NCBI GenBank assembly: GCA_947179195.1
Contig: CAMXAS010000018.1
Coordinates: 1 to 14,263, forward strand
Reading direction: 5' to 3'
Length of the DNA stretch: 14,263 nucleotides
DNA from: an uncultured Bacteroidales bacterium
Lineage (GTDB): Bacteria > Bacteroidota > Bacteroidia > Bacteroidales > P3
Shown piece by piece: positions 1 to 8,434 of the stretch (its first letter is position 1; every line of letters begins with the position of its first letter). The notes beneath the pieces are model-generated. The model searched no databases. It had not been told where the DNA came from and saw only the letters and a list, made by a program, of their open reading frames with translations. The translations under genes were made by a program, and so were the position numbers.

Positions 1-182
1 TGAGCGGCCTCGCGCTCGTTTCCCTGCTTTATGTGGCCTTTTTCTGCCTGCGCGGGCGCGTTGACCTCACGGGGCTTTGGGCGCGGACGGTGTTTTATGT
101 GGTGGGCGGCCTGGCCTGCATCTGCTTCGGTATGGGGATTGGCCACAGCATCAAGGTGCTGCGCAACCACCGCCGTCGGTAG
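1..182 (+). CDS. C-terminal end of an unrecognised membrane protein (partial)
   Basis: An open frame enters from the left edge (first full codon at base 3) and stops with TAG at 180-182, giving 59 visible residues. It has two hydrophobic stretches, about residues 1-16 and 27-48, separated by a short charged segment (RGRVDLTG). It ends in a basic tail (KVLRNHRRR), which by the positive-inside rule would sit in the cytoplasm. The composition is that of an integral membrane protein. Too little is present to assign a family, and I do not recognise it. It runs in the same direction as the hydrogenase genes but is separated from them by about 80 bases holding a promoter, so it is probably the last gene of a different transcript. 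Confidence 0.6.
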   Translation, partial: SGLALVSLLYVAFFCLRGRVDLTGLWARTVFYVVGGLACICFGMGIGHSIKVLRNHRRR

Positions 183-206
183 TTTATAACTTTCTCGGGC
201 CGGCGG

Positions 207-236
207 TTGCGGGTACGGGAAAATTTTCTATATTTG
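207..236 (+). promoter_or_regulatory. Bacteroidota-type promoter for the hydrogenase operon
   Basis: TTG at 207-209 (a -33-like element) is followed after 19 bases by TATATTTG at 229-236, matching the Bacteroidota primary-sigma -7 consensus TAnnTTTG. Transcription would start around 240-245, leaving a leader of about 20 bases before the hydB ATG at 264. The stretch from 220 to 260 is AT-rich, unlike the coding DNA around it. The nqr operon has a promoter of the same form. Confidence 0.7.
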
Positions 237-263
237 TAAATCGTTGTTCTAAAAAAGTTTAAG

Positions 264-2165
264 ATGGATAAAATCAAGTCGTTGGATGATTTGCGCGCGC
301 TCCGTGAGGCGGCCGGCGCCATCGTGCGGTCGCGCCGGCAGGGCGAAGACGGCGCACAGACCGGAGGCGACGGGGCCACGGGCGGTTGCACGCTCCTGGT
401 CTGCGGCGGTACGGGCTGCAAGGCCTCTCAGAGTGCCCTCATCGCGGAGCGTCTCAAGGAAGCCTTGACGGAAAAAGGATTGGAAGATACGGTGCAGGTC
501 GTCACGACGGGTTGTTTCGGTTTCTGCGAAAAGGGCCCCATCGTCAAGGTGATGCCCGACAATACGTTCTACACGCAGGTCAAGCCCGAAGACGCGGCCG
601 AAATCGTGAACGAACATATCGTGGGCGGCAACAAGGTCACGCGCTTGTTATATGAAGACCCGGGCACGCGCACGCACGTGAGCGACGCCAAGCATATGGA
701 CTTTTACCGCAAGCAGATGCGTATCGCGTTGCGGAACTGCGGCTTCCTGGATCCCGAAAGGATAGAGGAATACATCGCTTGCGACGGCTATGCGGCCTTG
801 GGCAAGTGCCTGACGGCCATGCAGCCGGCCGAGGTCATCGACCTGATTAAGCGTTCGGGCTTGCGCGGCCGCGGCGGCGCGGGCTTCCCCACGGGCCTCA
901 AATGGGAAATCACGTCCAAGTCGCAGGCCGATCAGAAATATGTGGTCTGCAACGCCGACGAGGGCGACCCGGGCGCGTTCATGGACCGCTCCATCATGGA
1001 GGGCGACCCGCATTCGGTTATCGAGGCCATGGCCATCTGCGGCTATGCGATTGGCGCCACGAAAGGCCTGGTCTATATCCGGGCCGAGTACCCGCTGGCC
1101 ATCGAGCGTTTGCAGAAAGCCATCGCCCAGGCGCGGGATTGCGGCCTGTTGGGCGAGAAGATTTTAGGCACGGGTTTCAATTTCGATATCGAGTTGCGTT
1201 TCGGCGCGGGCGCCTTCGTCTGCGGCGAGGAAACGGCCCTGATTCATTCGATGGAGGGCAAGCGGGGCGAGCCGACGCTCAAGCCGCCGTTCCCGTCGGT
1301 AAGCGGCTACCTCGGCAAGCCGACCAACGTCAACAACGTGGAGACGTTCGCCAATATCCCGGTCATCATCAACAAGGGGGCGGAGTGGTTCGCCGCCATC
1401 GGCACCGAGAAGTCGAAAGGCACCAAGGTGTTCGCGTTGGCCGGTAAAATCAACAACGTGGGGCTGATTGAGGTGCCGATGGGCATCACGCTGCGCGAAA
1501 TCATCTTTGAAATCGGCGGCGGCATCAAGGGCGGCAAGAAGTTCAAGGCCGTGCAGACCGGCGGTCCTTCGGGCGGCTGTCTCACCGAGAAGCATTTGGA
1601 TATCCCCATCGACTACGAAAGTCTGACGGCGGCCGGTTCCATGATGGGGTCGGGCGGTATGATCGTCATGGACGAAGACGACTGCATGGTGTCGGTGGCC
1701 AAGTTCTACCTCGACTTCACGGTAGAGGAGTCCTGCGGCAAGTGCACGCCCTGCCGTATCGGCAACAAGCGGCTCTACGAGATACTGGATAAAATCACGA
1801 AAGGCAAGGGCACGATGGACGACCTGCACCGGCTCAAGAACCTGGCGGAAGTCATCAAGGATACGGCCTTGTGCGGGTTGGGGCAGACGTCGCCCAACCC
1901 CGTGCTCTCCACGCTCAACAATTTCTGGGACGAATACGTGGAACACGTCACCGAGTCGAAATGCCGCGCGGGCCAATGCCGCGCGCTGATGCGTTACGAA
2001 ATCGACCCGGCGGTCTGCGTGGGCTGTACGGCCTGTGCGCGGAACTGCCCGGTCAGCGCCATCGAGGGCGAGAAGAAACAGCCGCATAAGATTAACCAGG
2101 ATGTCTGCATCAAGTGCGGGGCCTGTATCGAAAAATGTAAGTTTAACGCCATTTCAATCAAGTAA
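264..2165 (+). CDS. hydB: [FeFe] hydrogenase subunit HydB (NuoF-like, NADH/FMN and Fe-S)
   Basis: This is the flavin and NAD(H)-binding subunit of a soluble trimeric [FeFe] hydrogenase; it passes electrons between NADH, ferredoxin and HydA. The 633 residues match the three-part HydB design. A thioredoxin-like [2Fe-2S] domain lies at about 40-125 (C47, C52, C84, C88). A NuoF core follows, with the FMN loop RGRGGAGFPTG (201-211), the FGAGAFVCGEETAL nucleotide motif (312-325) and a [4Fe-4S] site SCGKCTPCR (C491, C494, C497) plus C537. A C-terminal two-cluster ferredoxin has C585/588/591/595 and C615/618/621/625. H561, C567 and C572 sit where published HydABC structures place a zinc site (recalled, not checked). 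The fused N-terminal [2Fe-2S] domain resembles Thermotoga HydB, whereas Desulfovibrio encodes the equivalent as separate HndB and HndC. The ATG at 264 is the first after the promoter; hydA begins 2 bases after the stop. Bifurcation itself is inferred from architecture. Confidence 0.93.
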   Translation: MDKIKSLDDLRALREAAGAIVRSRRQGEDGAQTGGDGATGGCTLLVCGGTGCKASQSALIAERLKEALTEKGLEDTVQVVTTGCFGFCEKGPIVKVMPDNTFYTQVKPEDAAEIVNEHIVGGNKVTRLLYEDPGTRTHVSDAKHMDFYRKQMRIALRNCGFLDPERIEEYIACDGYAALGKCLTAMQPAEVIDLIKRSGLRGRGGAGFPTGLKWEITSKSQADQKYVVCNADEGDPGAFMDRSIMEGDPHSVIEAMAICGYAIGATKGLVYIRAEYPLAIERLQKAIAQARDCGLLGEKILGTGFNFDIELRFGAGAFVCGEETALIHSMEGKRGEPTLKPPFPSVSGYLGKPTNVNNVETFANIPVIINKGAEWFAAIGTEKSKGTKVFALAGKINNVGLIEVPMGITLREIIFEIGGGIKGGKKFKAVQTGGPSGGCLTEKHLDIPIDYESLTAAGSMMGSGGMIVMDEDDCMVSVAKFYLDFTVEESCGKCTPCRIGNKRLYEILDKITKGKGTMDDLHRLKNLAEVIKDTALCGLGQTSPNPVLSTLNNFWDEYVEHVTESKCRAGQCRALMRYEIDPAVCVGCTACARNCPVSAIEGEKKQPHKINQDVCIKCGACIEKCKFNAISIK

Positions 2166-2167
2166 GC

Positions 2168-3937
2168 ATGGAGACCGTGAAATTAACCATAGACAATCGG
2201 GTTGCCGAAGTCGCCAAGGGAACGACGATTTTACAGGCCGCCAAGGACTTGGGCATCGACATTCCGACGCTTTGCTATTACCATCTCGAAAATCTGGATA
2301 TAGAGAACAAACCCGGCGGTTGCCGTGTCTGCGTCGTGGAGGTGGAAGGACGCCGCAATCTGGCGCCGGCCTGCTCCACGAACTGCGAGGAGGGCATGGT
2401 GGTGCGCACGCACAGTATGCGTGTGCTCAACGCGCGGCGTACCGTGGTCGAACTCCTGCTGTCCGACCATCCGGCCGACTGCCTCGTATGCGCCAAGTCG
2501 GGCCATTGCGAGTTGCAGACGCTGGCGCAGAAGCTGGGCGTGCGCGAAATCGCCTATCAGGGCGAACAGTCGCACTACCGCAAGGATTTGTCGCCCTCCA
2601 TCGTGCGCGACGTCGATAAGTGCATCATGTGCCGCCGTTGCGAGACGATGTGCAACGACGTGCAGACCGTGGGCGCGCTTTCGGCCGTGAACCGGGGTTT
2701 CAACGCCGTGGTTTCGCCGGCCTTTGAAAAGGATTTGGAACAGTCGCCCTGCACGTTCTGCGGGCAGTGCGTCACGGCCTGTCCGACGGGCGCGTTGACG
2801 GAAGTCGATCATACGGCGCGCGTCATCGCGGCTTTGAACGACCCCGCCAAGACGGTCGTCGTGCAGACGGCGCCGGCCGTGCGTGTGGCCTTGGGCGAGG
2901 AATTCGGCCTGGCCCCCGGCACCATCGTGACGGGTAAACTGGCGGCGGCTTTGCGGGCCTTGGGCTTCGACCGCGTGTTCGACACCGATTTCGCGGCCGA
3001 CCTCACGATTATGGAGGAGGGCAGCGAGCTGTTGGGCCGTCTGTCGGCCTTCATGAACGGCGACAAGTCGGTCAAGTTGCCGATTCTCACGTCCTGCTGC
3101 CCGGCCTGGGTCAATTTCTTCGAATACAATTATCCCGATATGCTCGACGTGCCGTCTTCGGCCAAATCGCCGCAACAGATGTTCGGGGCGGTGGCCAAGA
3201 CGTATTTCGCCAATCAGATAGGCGTCAAGCGCGAAGACCTCGTCGTCGTGTCGGTCATGCCCTGTCTGGCCAAGAAGTACGAATGCCAGCGCGAGGAATT
3301 CAAGACCGACGGCAATCCCGACGTGGACATCGCGATTTCGACGCGCGAGTTGGCCAATCTCATCAAGCAGTCCAACCTTGACTTCGCCAACCTGCCGGAC
3401 GAGGATTTCGACAACCCCTTGGGTGAATCCACGGGTGCGGGCGTCATCTTCGGCGTCACGGGCGGCGTCATCGAGGCGGCCACGCGGACGGCCTACGAAC
3501 TCTTTACGGGCAAGACGTTGCAAAAGGTTGAATTCGAAGCCCTGCGCGGCATGGACGGCGTCCGGGTGGCGACCGTCGATTTCGACGGCACGCCGATCCG
3601 CATCGGCATCGCGCACGGTTTGGGCCACGCGCGCCAGCTGTTGGACGCGGTACGCAGCCACGAACTGGATTTGCACGCCATCGAGGTCATGGCTTGCCCC
3701 GGCGGTTGTATCGGTGGCGGCGGTCAGCCCTACCACCATGGCAACGCGGCCATTCTCGAAGCGCGGGCCAAGGCCATCTACCGCGAGGACGAGGGCAAGG
3801 CGTTGCGCAAGTCGCACGAGAACGAATACGTCAAGCGGCTGTACGAGGAATTTTTGCAGCATCCTATGAGCGAAAAGGCGCATCACCTGTTGCATACGCA
3901 CTATTTCGACCATAGCGATAAAATCGAAACGATATAA
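2168..3937 (+). CDS. hydA: [FeFe] hydrogenase catalytic subunit HydA
   Basis: This is the catalytic subunit that reversibly reduces protons to H2. Its 589 residues resemble the HndD type. An N-terminal [2Fe-2S] domain (C36, C52, C55, C69) is followed by a NuoG-like His-Cys3 [4Fe-4S] site (H101, C105, C108, C114). Next comes a two-cluster ferredoxin domain (C152/155/158/162 and C195/198/201/205), then the H-cluster domain. All three H-cluster signatures are intact: TSCCPAW (308-314, with C310 the expected proton-relay cysteine and C311 a ligand), MPCLAKKYE (364-372, C366) and MACPGGCIGGGGQP (508-521, C510 and C514). It lacks the extra C-terminal [2Fe-2S] domain of Thermotoga HydA. The domain order and NuoF/NuoE-like partners indicate group A3, normally cytoplasmic, tetra- or trimeric and NAD(P)-linked. 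The H-cluster maturases HydE, HydF and HydG are not in this window and must be encoded elsewhere. Confidence 0.96.
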   Translation: METVKLTIDNRVAEVAKGTTILQAAKDLGIDIPTLCYYHLENLDIENKPGGCRVCVVEVEGRRNLAPACSTNCEEGMVVRTHSMRVLNARRTVVELLLSDHPADCLVCAKSGHCELQTLAQKLGVREIAYQGEQSHYRKDLSPSIVRDVDKCIMCRRCETMCNDVQTVGALSAVNRGFNAVVSPAFEKDLEQSPCTFCGQCVTACPTGALTEVDHTARVIAALNDPAKTVVVQTAPAVRVALGEEFGLAPGTIVTGKLAAALRALGFDRVFDTDFAADLTIMEEGSELLGRLSAFMNGDKSVKLPILTSCCPAWVNFFEYNYPDMLDVPSSAKSPQQMFGAVAKTYFANQIGVKREDLVVVSVMPCLAKKYECQREEFKTDGNPDVDIAISTRELANLIKQSNLDFANLPDEDFDNPLGESTGAGVIFGVTGGVIEAATRTAYELFTGKTLQKVEFEALRGMDGVRVATVDFDGTPIRIGIAHGLGHARQLLDAVRSHELDLHAIEVMACPGGCIGGGGQPYHHGNAAILEARAKAIYREDEGKALRKSHENEYVKRLYEEFLQHPMSEKAHHLLHTHYFDHSDKIETI

Positions 3938-3969
3938 ATTCAACAACCAAGCGAAATATCATCGGACCT

Positions 3970-4446
3970 ATGAAAAAAATCACGTTGTCGGAGAGCAAAG
4001 TGAAAGCGATCCGGGACATTTGTCAGGCTTATAACAATGACAAGGGCGAGGTAATCAATGTGTTGCACAAAGTGCAGGGCGCGTTCGGCTATTTGCCGGA
4101 AGCCGTGCAGGAAGTGGTGGCGCATGCGTTGAAGATGCCCGTGGCGCATGTCTATGGCATCGTTACGTTTTATTCGTTTTTCTCGATGGTGCCCAAGGGC
4201 GAGCACCCCATTTCCATCTGCATGGGAACGGCCTGCTACGTGCGGGGCGCGGAGAAGGTGCTGGACGAGTTCAAGCGGCAGCTGAAAATCAACGTGGGGG
4301 AGACGACGGCCGACGGCAAGTTCTCGCTCAACTGCCTGCGTTGCGTAGGCGCCTGCGGTTTGGCGCCCGTCGCCATGGTGGGGGAAAAGGTCTATGGCCG
4401 GCTCACGCCCGACCAGGTGAAGGACATTATTGCGGAGTATAAATAG
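3970..4446 (+). CDS. hydC: [FeFe] hydrogenase subunit HydC (NuoE-like [2Fe-2S])
   Basis: This is the small NuoE/HndA-like subunit that carries one [2Fe-2S] cluster and pairs with HydB. At 158 residues it has the usual family length: a helical N-terminal part (about 1-75, including the typical VYGIVTFYSFF segment at 61-71) and a thioredoxin-like domain. Cluster ligands are C84 and C89 (ICMGTACYVRG) and C125 and C129 (CVGACGLAPV). C122, three residues before C125, is an additional cysteine close to the cluster; its role is unknown. The gene lies 32 bases after hydA. The order B-A-C differs from the C-B-A order of Thermotoga. The downstream marC-like gene starts only 14 bases after its stop, so it is probably on the same transcript. 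Complex I NuoE is a less likely alternative because no other complex I genes are present. Confidence 0.92.
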   Translation: MKKITLSESKVKAIRDICQAYNNDKGEVINVLHKVQGAFGYLPEAVQEVVAHALKMPVAHVYGIVTFYSFFSMVPKGEHPISICMGTACYVRGAEKVLDEFKRQLKINVGETTADGKFSLNCLRCVGACGLAPVAMVGEKVYGRLTPDQVKDIIAEYK

Positions 4447-4460
4447 GGGCGCGGGACAGT

Positions 4461-5102
4461 ATGCACGATTTGTTTGTATTCGGGCTGTCGGTGTTCGCGA
4501 GTCTGTTCGCCATCATCAACCCCATTGCCAACGTGCCTATCTTTATGGGCGTGACGAGCGGCGCGTCGGAGGCGAGTTGCCGCAAGGTGGCCAAAACGGC
4601 CACGGTGACGGCGTTCTGTATCGTGTTGGCCTTCGTCCTAATCGGGAAGTACATCTTCGAATTTTTCGGCATCACGATACCGGCCTTCAAGATTACGGGC
4701 GGATTGTTGCTGTTTTACGTCGGCTTCGAGCTGTTGCAGTCCAAGAAGTCCACGATTCAGAGCAACGTGTCCGTGCCGGGGAACGGGACGCCGGAACCCC
4801 ATGCCGATTTCGACGAGAGCGTCGCCATTTCGCCCCTCGCGATACCGATGTTGGCCGGGCCGGGTACGATTGTGGCGGCCATGAACTACGCGGCCGCGCA
4901 CAATTATTGGTATATCCTTGAAATCGTGCTTATTTTGGCGTTCGTATTGGGGCTGACCTATGTCGCGCTCATTTTCAGCCGTTATATCTACAAGTTTTTG
5001 GGCAAGGACATCATTTTGGTGCTGAGCAAACTCATGGGTTTGATTGTGGCCATATTGGGCACCAACATGATTATCGACGGCATCAAGATGGTGGCCGCTT
5101 AG
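4461..5102 (+). CDS. MarC family integral membrane protein (first of a pair)
   Basis: A 213-residue hydrophobic protein with about six predicted membrane segments, of the MarC/UPF0056 family. The family signature near the first helix, NPIANVPIF (20-28), is present, as is the second half-motif AISPLAIPMLAGPGTI (122-137). A hydrophilic loop at about 93-118 separates the two halves. The biochemical role of MarC proteins is not established; the name comes from an early and later-doubted link to multiple antibiotic resistance in Escherichia coli. The gene begins 14 bases after hydC with no visible terminator or promoter between, so co-transcription with the hydrogenase is likely. A transport or membrane role connected with redox metabolism is only a guess from position. 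Confidence 0.85.
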   Translation: MHDLFVFGLSVFASLFAIINPIANVPIFMGVTSGASEASCRKVAKTATVTAFCIVLAFVLIGKYIFEFFGITIPAFKITGGLLLFYVGFELLQSKKSTIQSNVSVPGNGTPEPHADFDESVAISPLAIPMLAGPGTIVAAMNYAAAHNYWYILEIVLILAFVLGLTYVALIFSRYIYKFLGKDIILVLSKLMGLIVAILGTNMIIDGIKMVAA

Positions 5103-5127
5103 CGTATCGTATAAGGATTATTGAACC

Positions 5128-5709
5128 ATGCCATTGCATTTCAGCATTGCGGAAATCGCCAGCGCGTTTGTCGTGCTGTTCGCGGTCATCGATATCACGG
5201 GGTCGATTCCCATTATCGTCGATTTGAACAAGAACCGGGGCGGGGTCAGTGCCTGGCAGGCCGCCTTGCTCTCGTTCGGCATCCTGTTTGCTTTCCTGTT
5301 CCTGGGCGATGCGTTGCTCGCGCTGTTCGGCATCGACGTGTCTTCGTTCGCGGTGGCGGGTTCGCTCGTCCTCTTCGTCTTGGCCGTCGAAATGACGTTC
5401 GGCATCGAGGTGTTCCGCAACGACGGGCCGAACGGGGTGGCCACGATTGTGCCGCTCGTGTTTCCGCTCATCGCGGGGGCGGGTACGCTCACGACGCTAC
5501 TGTCCTTGCGGGCGGAATACAACCTGTTGAATATCGTCATCGCCTTGGTGCTGAACATGATAGTGGTCTATGTCGTGATCCGCTATGTGGACAAGGTGGA
5601 GAAAATCGTGGGCAAGGGCGGGATCTATATCTTGCGTAAATTCTTTGGAATCATTCTTTTGGCCATCTCTGTGCGCCTGTTCGCGAACAATGTGACGTCG
5701 CTGTTCTGA
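5128..5709 (+). CDS. MarC family integral membrane protein (divergent second copy)
   Basis: A 193-residue membrane protein, mostly hydrophobic, placed 25 bases after the first MarC-family gene. It aligns in outline with its neighbour: an N-terminal helix with a helix-breaking motif, a glycine-rich second motif FPLIAGAGTL (112-121) and a hydrophobic C-terminus. The hallmark Asn-Pro of the first motif is replaced by DITGSIPI (22-29), and the central hydrophilic loop is shorter (about 91-102). It is therefore a distinct subfamily and not a recent duplicate. The substrate and function are unknown. The two genes may encode the halves of a hetero-oligomer, which is inference. No strong terminator follows; the next promoter lies about 40 bases downstream. 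Confidence 0.8.
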   Translation: MPLHFSIAEIASAFVVLFAVIDITGSIPIIVDLNKNRGGVSAWQAALLSFGILFAFLFLGDALLALFGIDVSSFAVAGSLVLFVLAVEMTFGIEVFRNDGPNGVATIVPLVFPLIAGAGTLTTLLSLRAEYNLLNIVIALVLNMIVVYVVIRYVDKVEKIVGKGGIYILRKFFGIILLAISVRLFANNVTSLF

Positions 5710-5747
5710 GCCGTCGGTTCACCCCCCGCCGACCATCGCGCTACCCC

Positions 5748-5778
5748 TTGATTCTTTGGGCGGAAAACGCTATATTTG
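5748..5778 (+). promoter_or_regulatory. Bacteroidota-type promoter for the nqr operon
   Basis: TTG at 5748-5750, a spacer of 20 bases, then TATATTTG at 5771-5778, matching the TAnnTTTG consensus. The leader to the nqrA ATG at 5804 would be about 15-20 bases. This separates the nqr genes from the hydrogenase/MarC group as an independent transcription unit and also shows that an upstream TTG at 5756 cannot be the translation start, because it lies before the -7 element. Confidence 0.7.
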
Positions 5779-5803
5779 CGACCATTTTATAAGCGATTTT
5801 CAG

Positions 5804-7240
5804 ATGAATAAGGTGATTAAGTTGCGGAGAGGCTTGGATATACGGATACAGGGTGTAGCCGACGGTTCTCTGCGTGCGCCGGCATTTTTCCATGAGGATT
5901 ATGCCGTCAAGCCGGTCGATTTTTGGGATATGCGTCCCAAATTGTTGGTGGAAGCGGGTTCGGTGGTCAAGGCCGGTACGCCGCTGTTCTACGACAAGAA
6001 CCGCGAGGCCGTCAAGGTGACTTCGCCGGTCAGCGGCACGGTTACGGAAATCGTCTATGGCCCCAAACGCCGCATCGAGGAAATCCGTCTGAAAGCCGAC
6101 AAGGAGATGGCTTATGAAACGTTTACGGCTTATTCCGCCGCCGATTTGGCCGCGTGGGACGGTTCGAAACGGGATACGGCCGTGCGCCAGCTGTTGGACG
6201 CCGGTCTGTGGGCTTTCATCCGCCGCCGTCCTTACGATACGGTGGCCGACCCGCAGCGGAGGCCCCGTGACATCTTCATTTCCTGCTTCGATACCGCGCC
6301 GCTCGCGCCCGACATGGATATGCTGGCGCACGGCCGCGAAGAGGACTTTCAGGCCGGTGTGGACGTTTTGCGCACGCTCACCGCGGGCAAGGTGCATTTG
6401 GGCTTGCACGTGCAGAAGAACAACGCCGTGGCCTTTACCGAATGCAAGCGGGCGGAACTTCACTATTTCGAAGGCCCGCACCCTTGCGGCAACGTCGGCA
6501 TACAGATTCACCACATCGCCCCCATCGACAAGGGCGAGGAAGTTTGGTACGTGCATCCGCAGGACGTCATGATTATGGGACGCCTGTTCCTCAAAGGCCG
6601 TTACGACGCCACGAAAATCGTGGCCCTGGCCGGTTCGGAAGTCATCCGGACGAGTTACCACAAGGTGTTGGCCGGCGTATCGGTGCGCTATTTCCTGCAA
6701 GACAACGTGAAAGGCATGGAACGCGGCCTGGAGGTGCTTGACGGCGACAACCGCCATAGCGTGGACGGCCATCCGGCGGACATCCGCGTCATCAGCGGCA
6801 ACGTGCTGACGGGGACCAAAATCTCCGCCCAAGGTTATTTGGGGGCTTACGACCACCTCATTTCCGTGATTCCGGAGGGCAACCGCTTCCGTTTTATGGG
6901 CTGGATGACGTTGGGGCTCAATATGTTCAGCTTCTCCAAGACGTTCTTCTCGTGGCTGTTCCCGCAACGTACTTACCGCATCGACACGAACGTGAACGGC
7001 GGCAAGCGGGCGTTCGTGCTGACGGGCGAGTTCGAGAAGGTGTTGCCGATGGACATCTACCCGATGCAGTTGCTCAAGGCCTGTATCACGCAAGACATCG
7101 AGGCGATGGAGAACCTCGGGATTTACGAGGTGGCGCCCGAGGATTTCGCGCTTTGCGAATACATCGACGCGTCCAAGACCGACATCCAGCAGATTATCCG
7201 CGACGGTCTGGAGCTGATGCGTAAGGAAATGAGCGAATAG
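5804..7240 (+). CDS. nqrA: Na+-translocating NADH:quinone reductase subunit A
   Basis: NqrA is the peripheral, cytoplasm-facing subunit of the Na+-pumping NADH:quinone reductase. The protein has 478 residues, slightly longer than the roughly 450 usual for the family. Visible hallmarks are the N-terminal KLRRGLDIRIQG segment, a biotinyl/lipoyl-like SPVSGTV turn (74-80), and the conserved FEGPHPCGNVGIQIHH block (222-237). It has no membrane-spanning segments, as expected. I chose the ATG at 5804 and not the in-frame TTG at 5756 because the promoter -7 box (5771-5778) lies between them and because MNKVIKLRRGLDI is the family's normal N-terminus. It is the first gene of a six-gene operon in the standard order A-B-C-D-E-F. 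The presence of NqrA distinguishes this complex from the related Rnf complex. Confidence 0.95.
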   Translation: MNKVIKLRRGLDIRIQGVADGSLRAPAFFHEDYAVKPVDFWDMRPKLLVEAGSVVKAGTPLFYDKNREAVKVTSPVSGTVTEIVYGPKRRIEEIRLKADKEMAYETFTAYSAADLAAWDGSKRDTAVRQLLDAGLWAFIRRRPYDTVADPQRRPRDIFISCFDTAPLAPDMDMLAHGREEDFQAGVDVLRTLTAGKVHLGLHVQKNNAVAFTECKRAELHYFEGPHPCGNVGIQIHHIAPIDKGEEVWYVHPQDVMIMGRLFLKGRYDATKIVALAGSEVIRTSYHKVLAGVSVRYFLQDNVKGMERGLEVLDGDNRHSVDGHPADIRVISGNVLTGTKISAQGYLGAYDHLISVIPEGNRFRFMGWMTLGLNMFSFSKTFFSWLFPQRTYRIDTNVNGGKRAFVLTGEFEKVLPMDIYPMQLLKACITQDIEAMENLGIYEVAPEDFALCEYIDASKTDIQQIIRDGLELMRKEMSE

Positions 7241-7292
7241 AGGCCACGATAAACGGAATACGAATCAAAAGGGGAAACCCAATACGCATATT

Positions 7293-8420
7293 ATGTTGAG
7301 AAAGTTTTTAGATCGGATCAAACCGCAATTCGAAAAGGGAGGTCGCTTCGCGTTCCTGCACGCGACGTTCGATGCGTTCGAGACCTTTTTATACGTGCCG
7401 GATACGGTGACGGTCAAGGGCGCCCATGTGCGGGACGGCCTGGATATGAAGCGTGCGATGATTATGGTCGTGCTCGCTTTGATGCCGTGCTTTTTGTTCG
7501 GAACCTACAACGTGGGGCTGATGCACTACAACGCCTTGGGCGAATCCGCGGCGTTTTGGCCGACGTTTTGGTTCGGCTGTACGAAGGTGCTGCCGATGTT
7601 GATTGTGAGCTATGTCGTGGGCTTGGGGATTGAGTTCATCTTCGCCCAATACCGCGGCCATGAAGTCAACGAGGGCTTCCTCGTTTCCGGCTTCCTGATT
7701 CCGTTGATTTGCCCGCCCGACGTGCCGCTGTGGATGCTGGCCGTGGCGACGGCTTTCGCCGTGATTATCGGCAAGGAAGTGTTCGGCGGAACCGGTATGA
7801 ATATCTGGAACCCGGCGCTTTTGGCGCGCGCGTTCCTGTTCTTCGCCTATCCGGCGCATATGTCGGGCGACGAGGTTTGGGTGGCCGACGCCACGTCCGG
7901 CCCGACCGCCTTGGCTTCGGTGTCGCAGGGGCAGGCGGCCAATCTGCCCGATTTGAGCCAGTTGTTTTTCGGCTTCATGCCCGGCTCGGTGGGCGAGACG
8001 TCCAAACTTTGCATCCTGATAGGCGCCGCCATCCTGTTGTGGACGGGCATCGGCAGCCTGCGCGTCATGCTCTCCGTGGTGTTGGGCGGCCTGTCGATGG
8101 GGCTCATCGCGCACGCGGCGGGCGCCACGGTGGCCACGCCCTGGCAGCAGTTGCTCATGGGCGGTTTCCTGTTCGGGGCCGTGTTCATGGCCACCGACCC
8201 GGTGACGTCGGCCCAAACCAATTGGGGCAAGGTGATTTACGGTTTTCTGATAGGCGTGTTGGCCGTGCTGATTCGCGTGTTCAATCCGGCCTATCCGGAA
8301 GGCATGATGCTGGCGATTCTGTTCATGAACACGTTTGCGCCGCTTATCGACTATCTGGTCGTGAACCGCAACATCCAACGCCGTCAGCGTCGTTTGAAAC
8401 TCAAAAATGCAACTAAATAG
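7293..8420 (+). CDS. nqrB: Na+-translocating NADH:quinone reductase subunit B
   Basis: NqrB is the large membrane subunit that carries riboflavin and a covalently bound FMN and is central to Na+ transport. The 375-residue protein has an amphipathic N-terminus (1-50) followed by about nine or ten hydrophobic helices, fitting the family. Conserved stretches include the loop GKEVFGGTGMNIWNPALLAR (160s region) and the late motif TDPVTSAQTNWGKVIYG (301-317). The expected flavin-attachment site is DATSGPT (189-195), with T195 the likely acceptor; the usual alanine before the threonine (SGAT) is proline here. The C-terminus is basic (RRQRRLKLKN), consistent with a cytoplasmic end. It starts 52 bases after nqrA and is followed by nqrC after 14 bases. 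The ApbE flavin transferase needed for attachment is not in the window. Confidence 0.95.
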   Translation: MLRKFLDRIKPQFEKGGRFAFLHATFDAFETFLYVPDTVTVKGAHVRDGLDMKRAMIMVVLALMPCFLFGTYNVGLMHYNALGESAAFWPTFWFGCTKVLPMLIVSYVVGLGIEFIFAQYRGHEVNEGFLVSGFLIPLICPPDVPLWMLAVATAFAVIIGKEVFGGTGMNIWNPALLARAFLFFAYPAHMSGDEVWVADATSGPTALASVSQGQAANLPDLSQLFFGFMPGSVGETSKLCILIGAAILLWTGIGSLRVMLSVVLGGLSMGLIAHAAGATVATPWQQLLMGGFLFGAVFMATDPVTSAQTNWGKVIYGFLIGVLAVLIRVFNPAYPEGMMLAILFMNTFAPLIDYLVVNRNIQRRQRRLKLKNATK

Positions 8421-8434
8421 GAGGCCGTTACCGT

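Noticed and set aside
2231..3946. A 571-codon open frame on the minus strand opposite hydA, and similar long antisense frames opposite hydB, nqrA, nqrB, nqrF and the glycosyltransferases
   Set aside because: The plus-strand proteins have intact catalytic motifs. The antisense frames give Arg/His/Gly-rich products with no recognisable motif and follow from GC-rich third-codon positions.
264..4446. Complex I (Nuo) fragment encoding NuoF, NuoG and NuoE
   Set aside because: The catalytic subunit has all three H-cluster motifs, HydB has the fused N- and C-terminal Fe-S domains, and no membrane Nuo subunits are nearby.
4461..5709. Annotating the MarC proteins as antibiotic-resistance genes
   Set aside because: The original resistance link for MarC was not upheld, and nothing in the context concerns drug resistance.
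5711..5735. GTCGG...CCGAC as a terminator after the second MarC gene
   Set aside because: Only a 5-bp stem with an 11-base loop and no T-run follows; too weak to call.
5756..5803. Upstream in-frame TTG start that would add 16 residues to NqrA
   Set aside because: The likely -7 promoter element at 5771-5778 lies inside this stretch, and the added residues are not part of the NqrA family.
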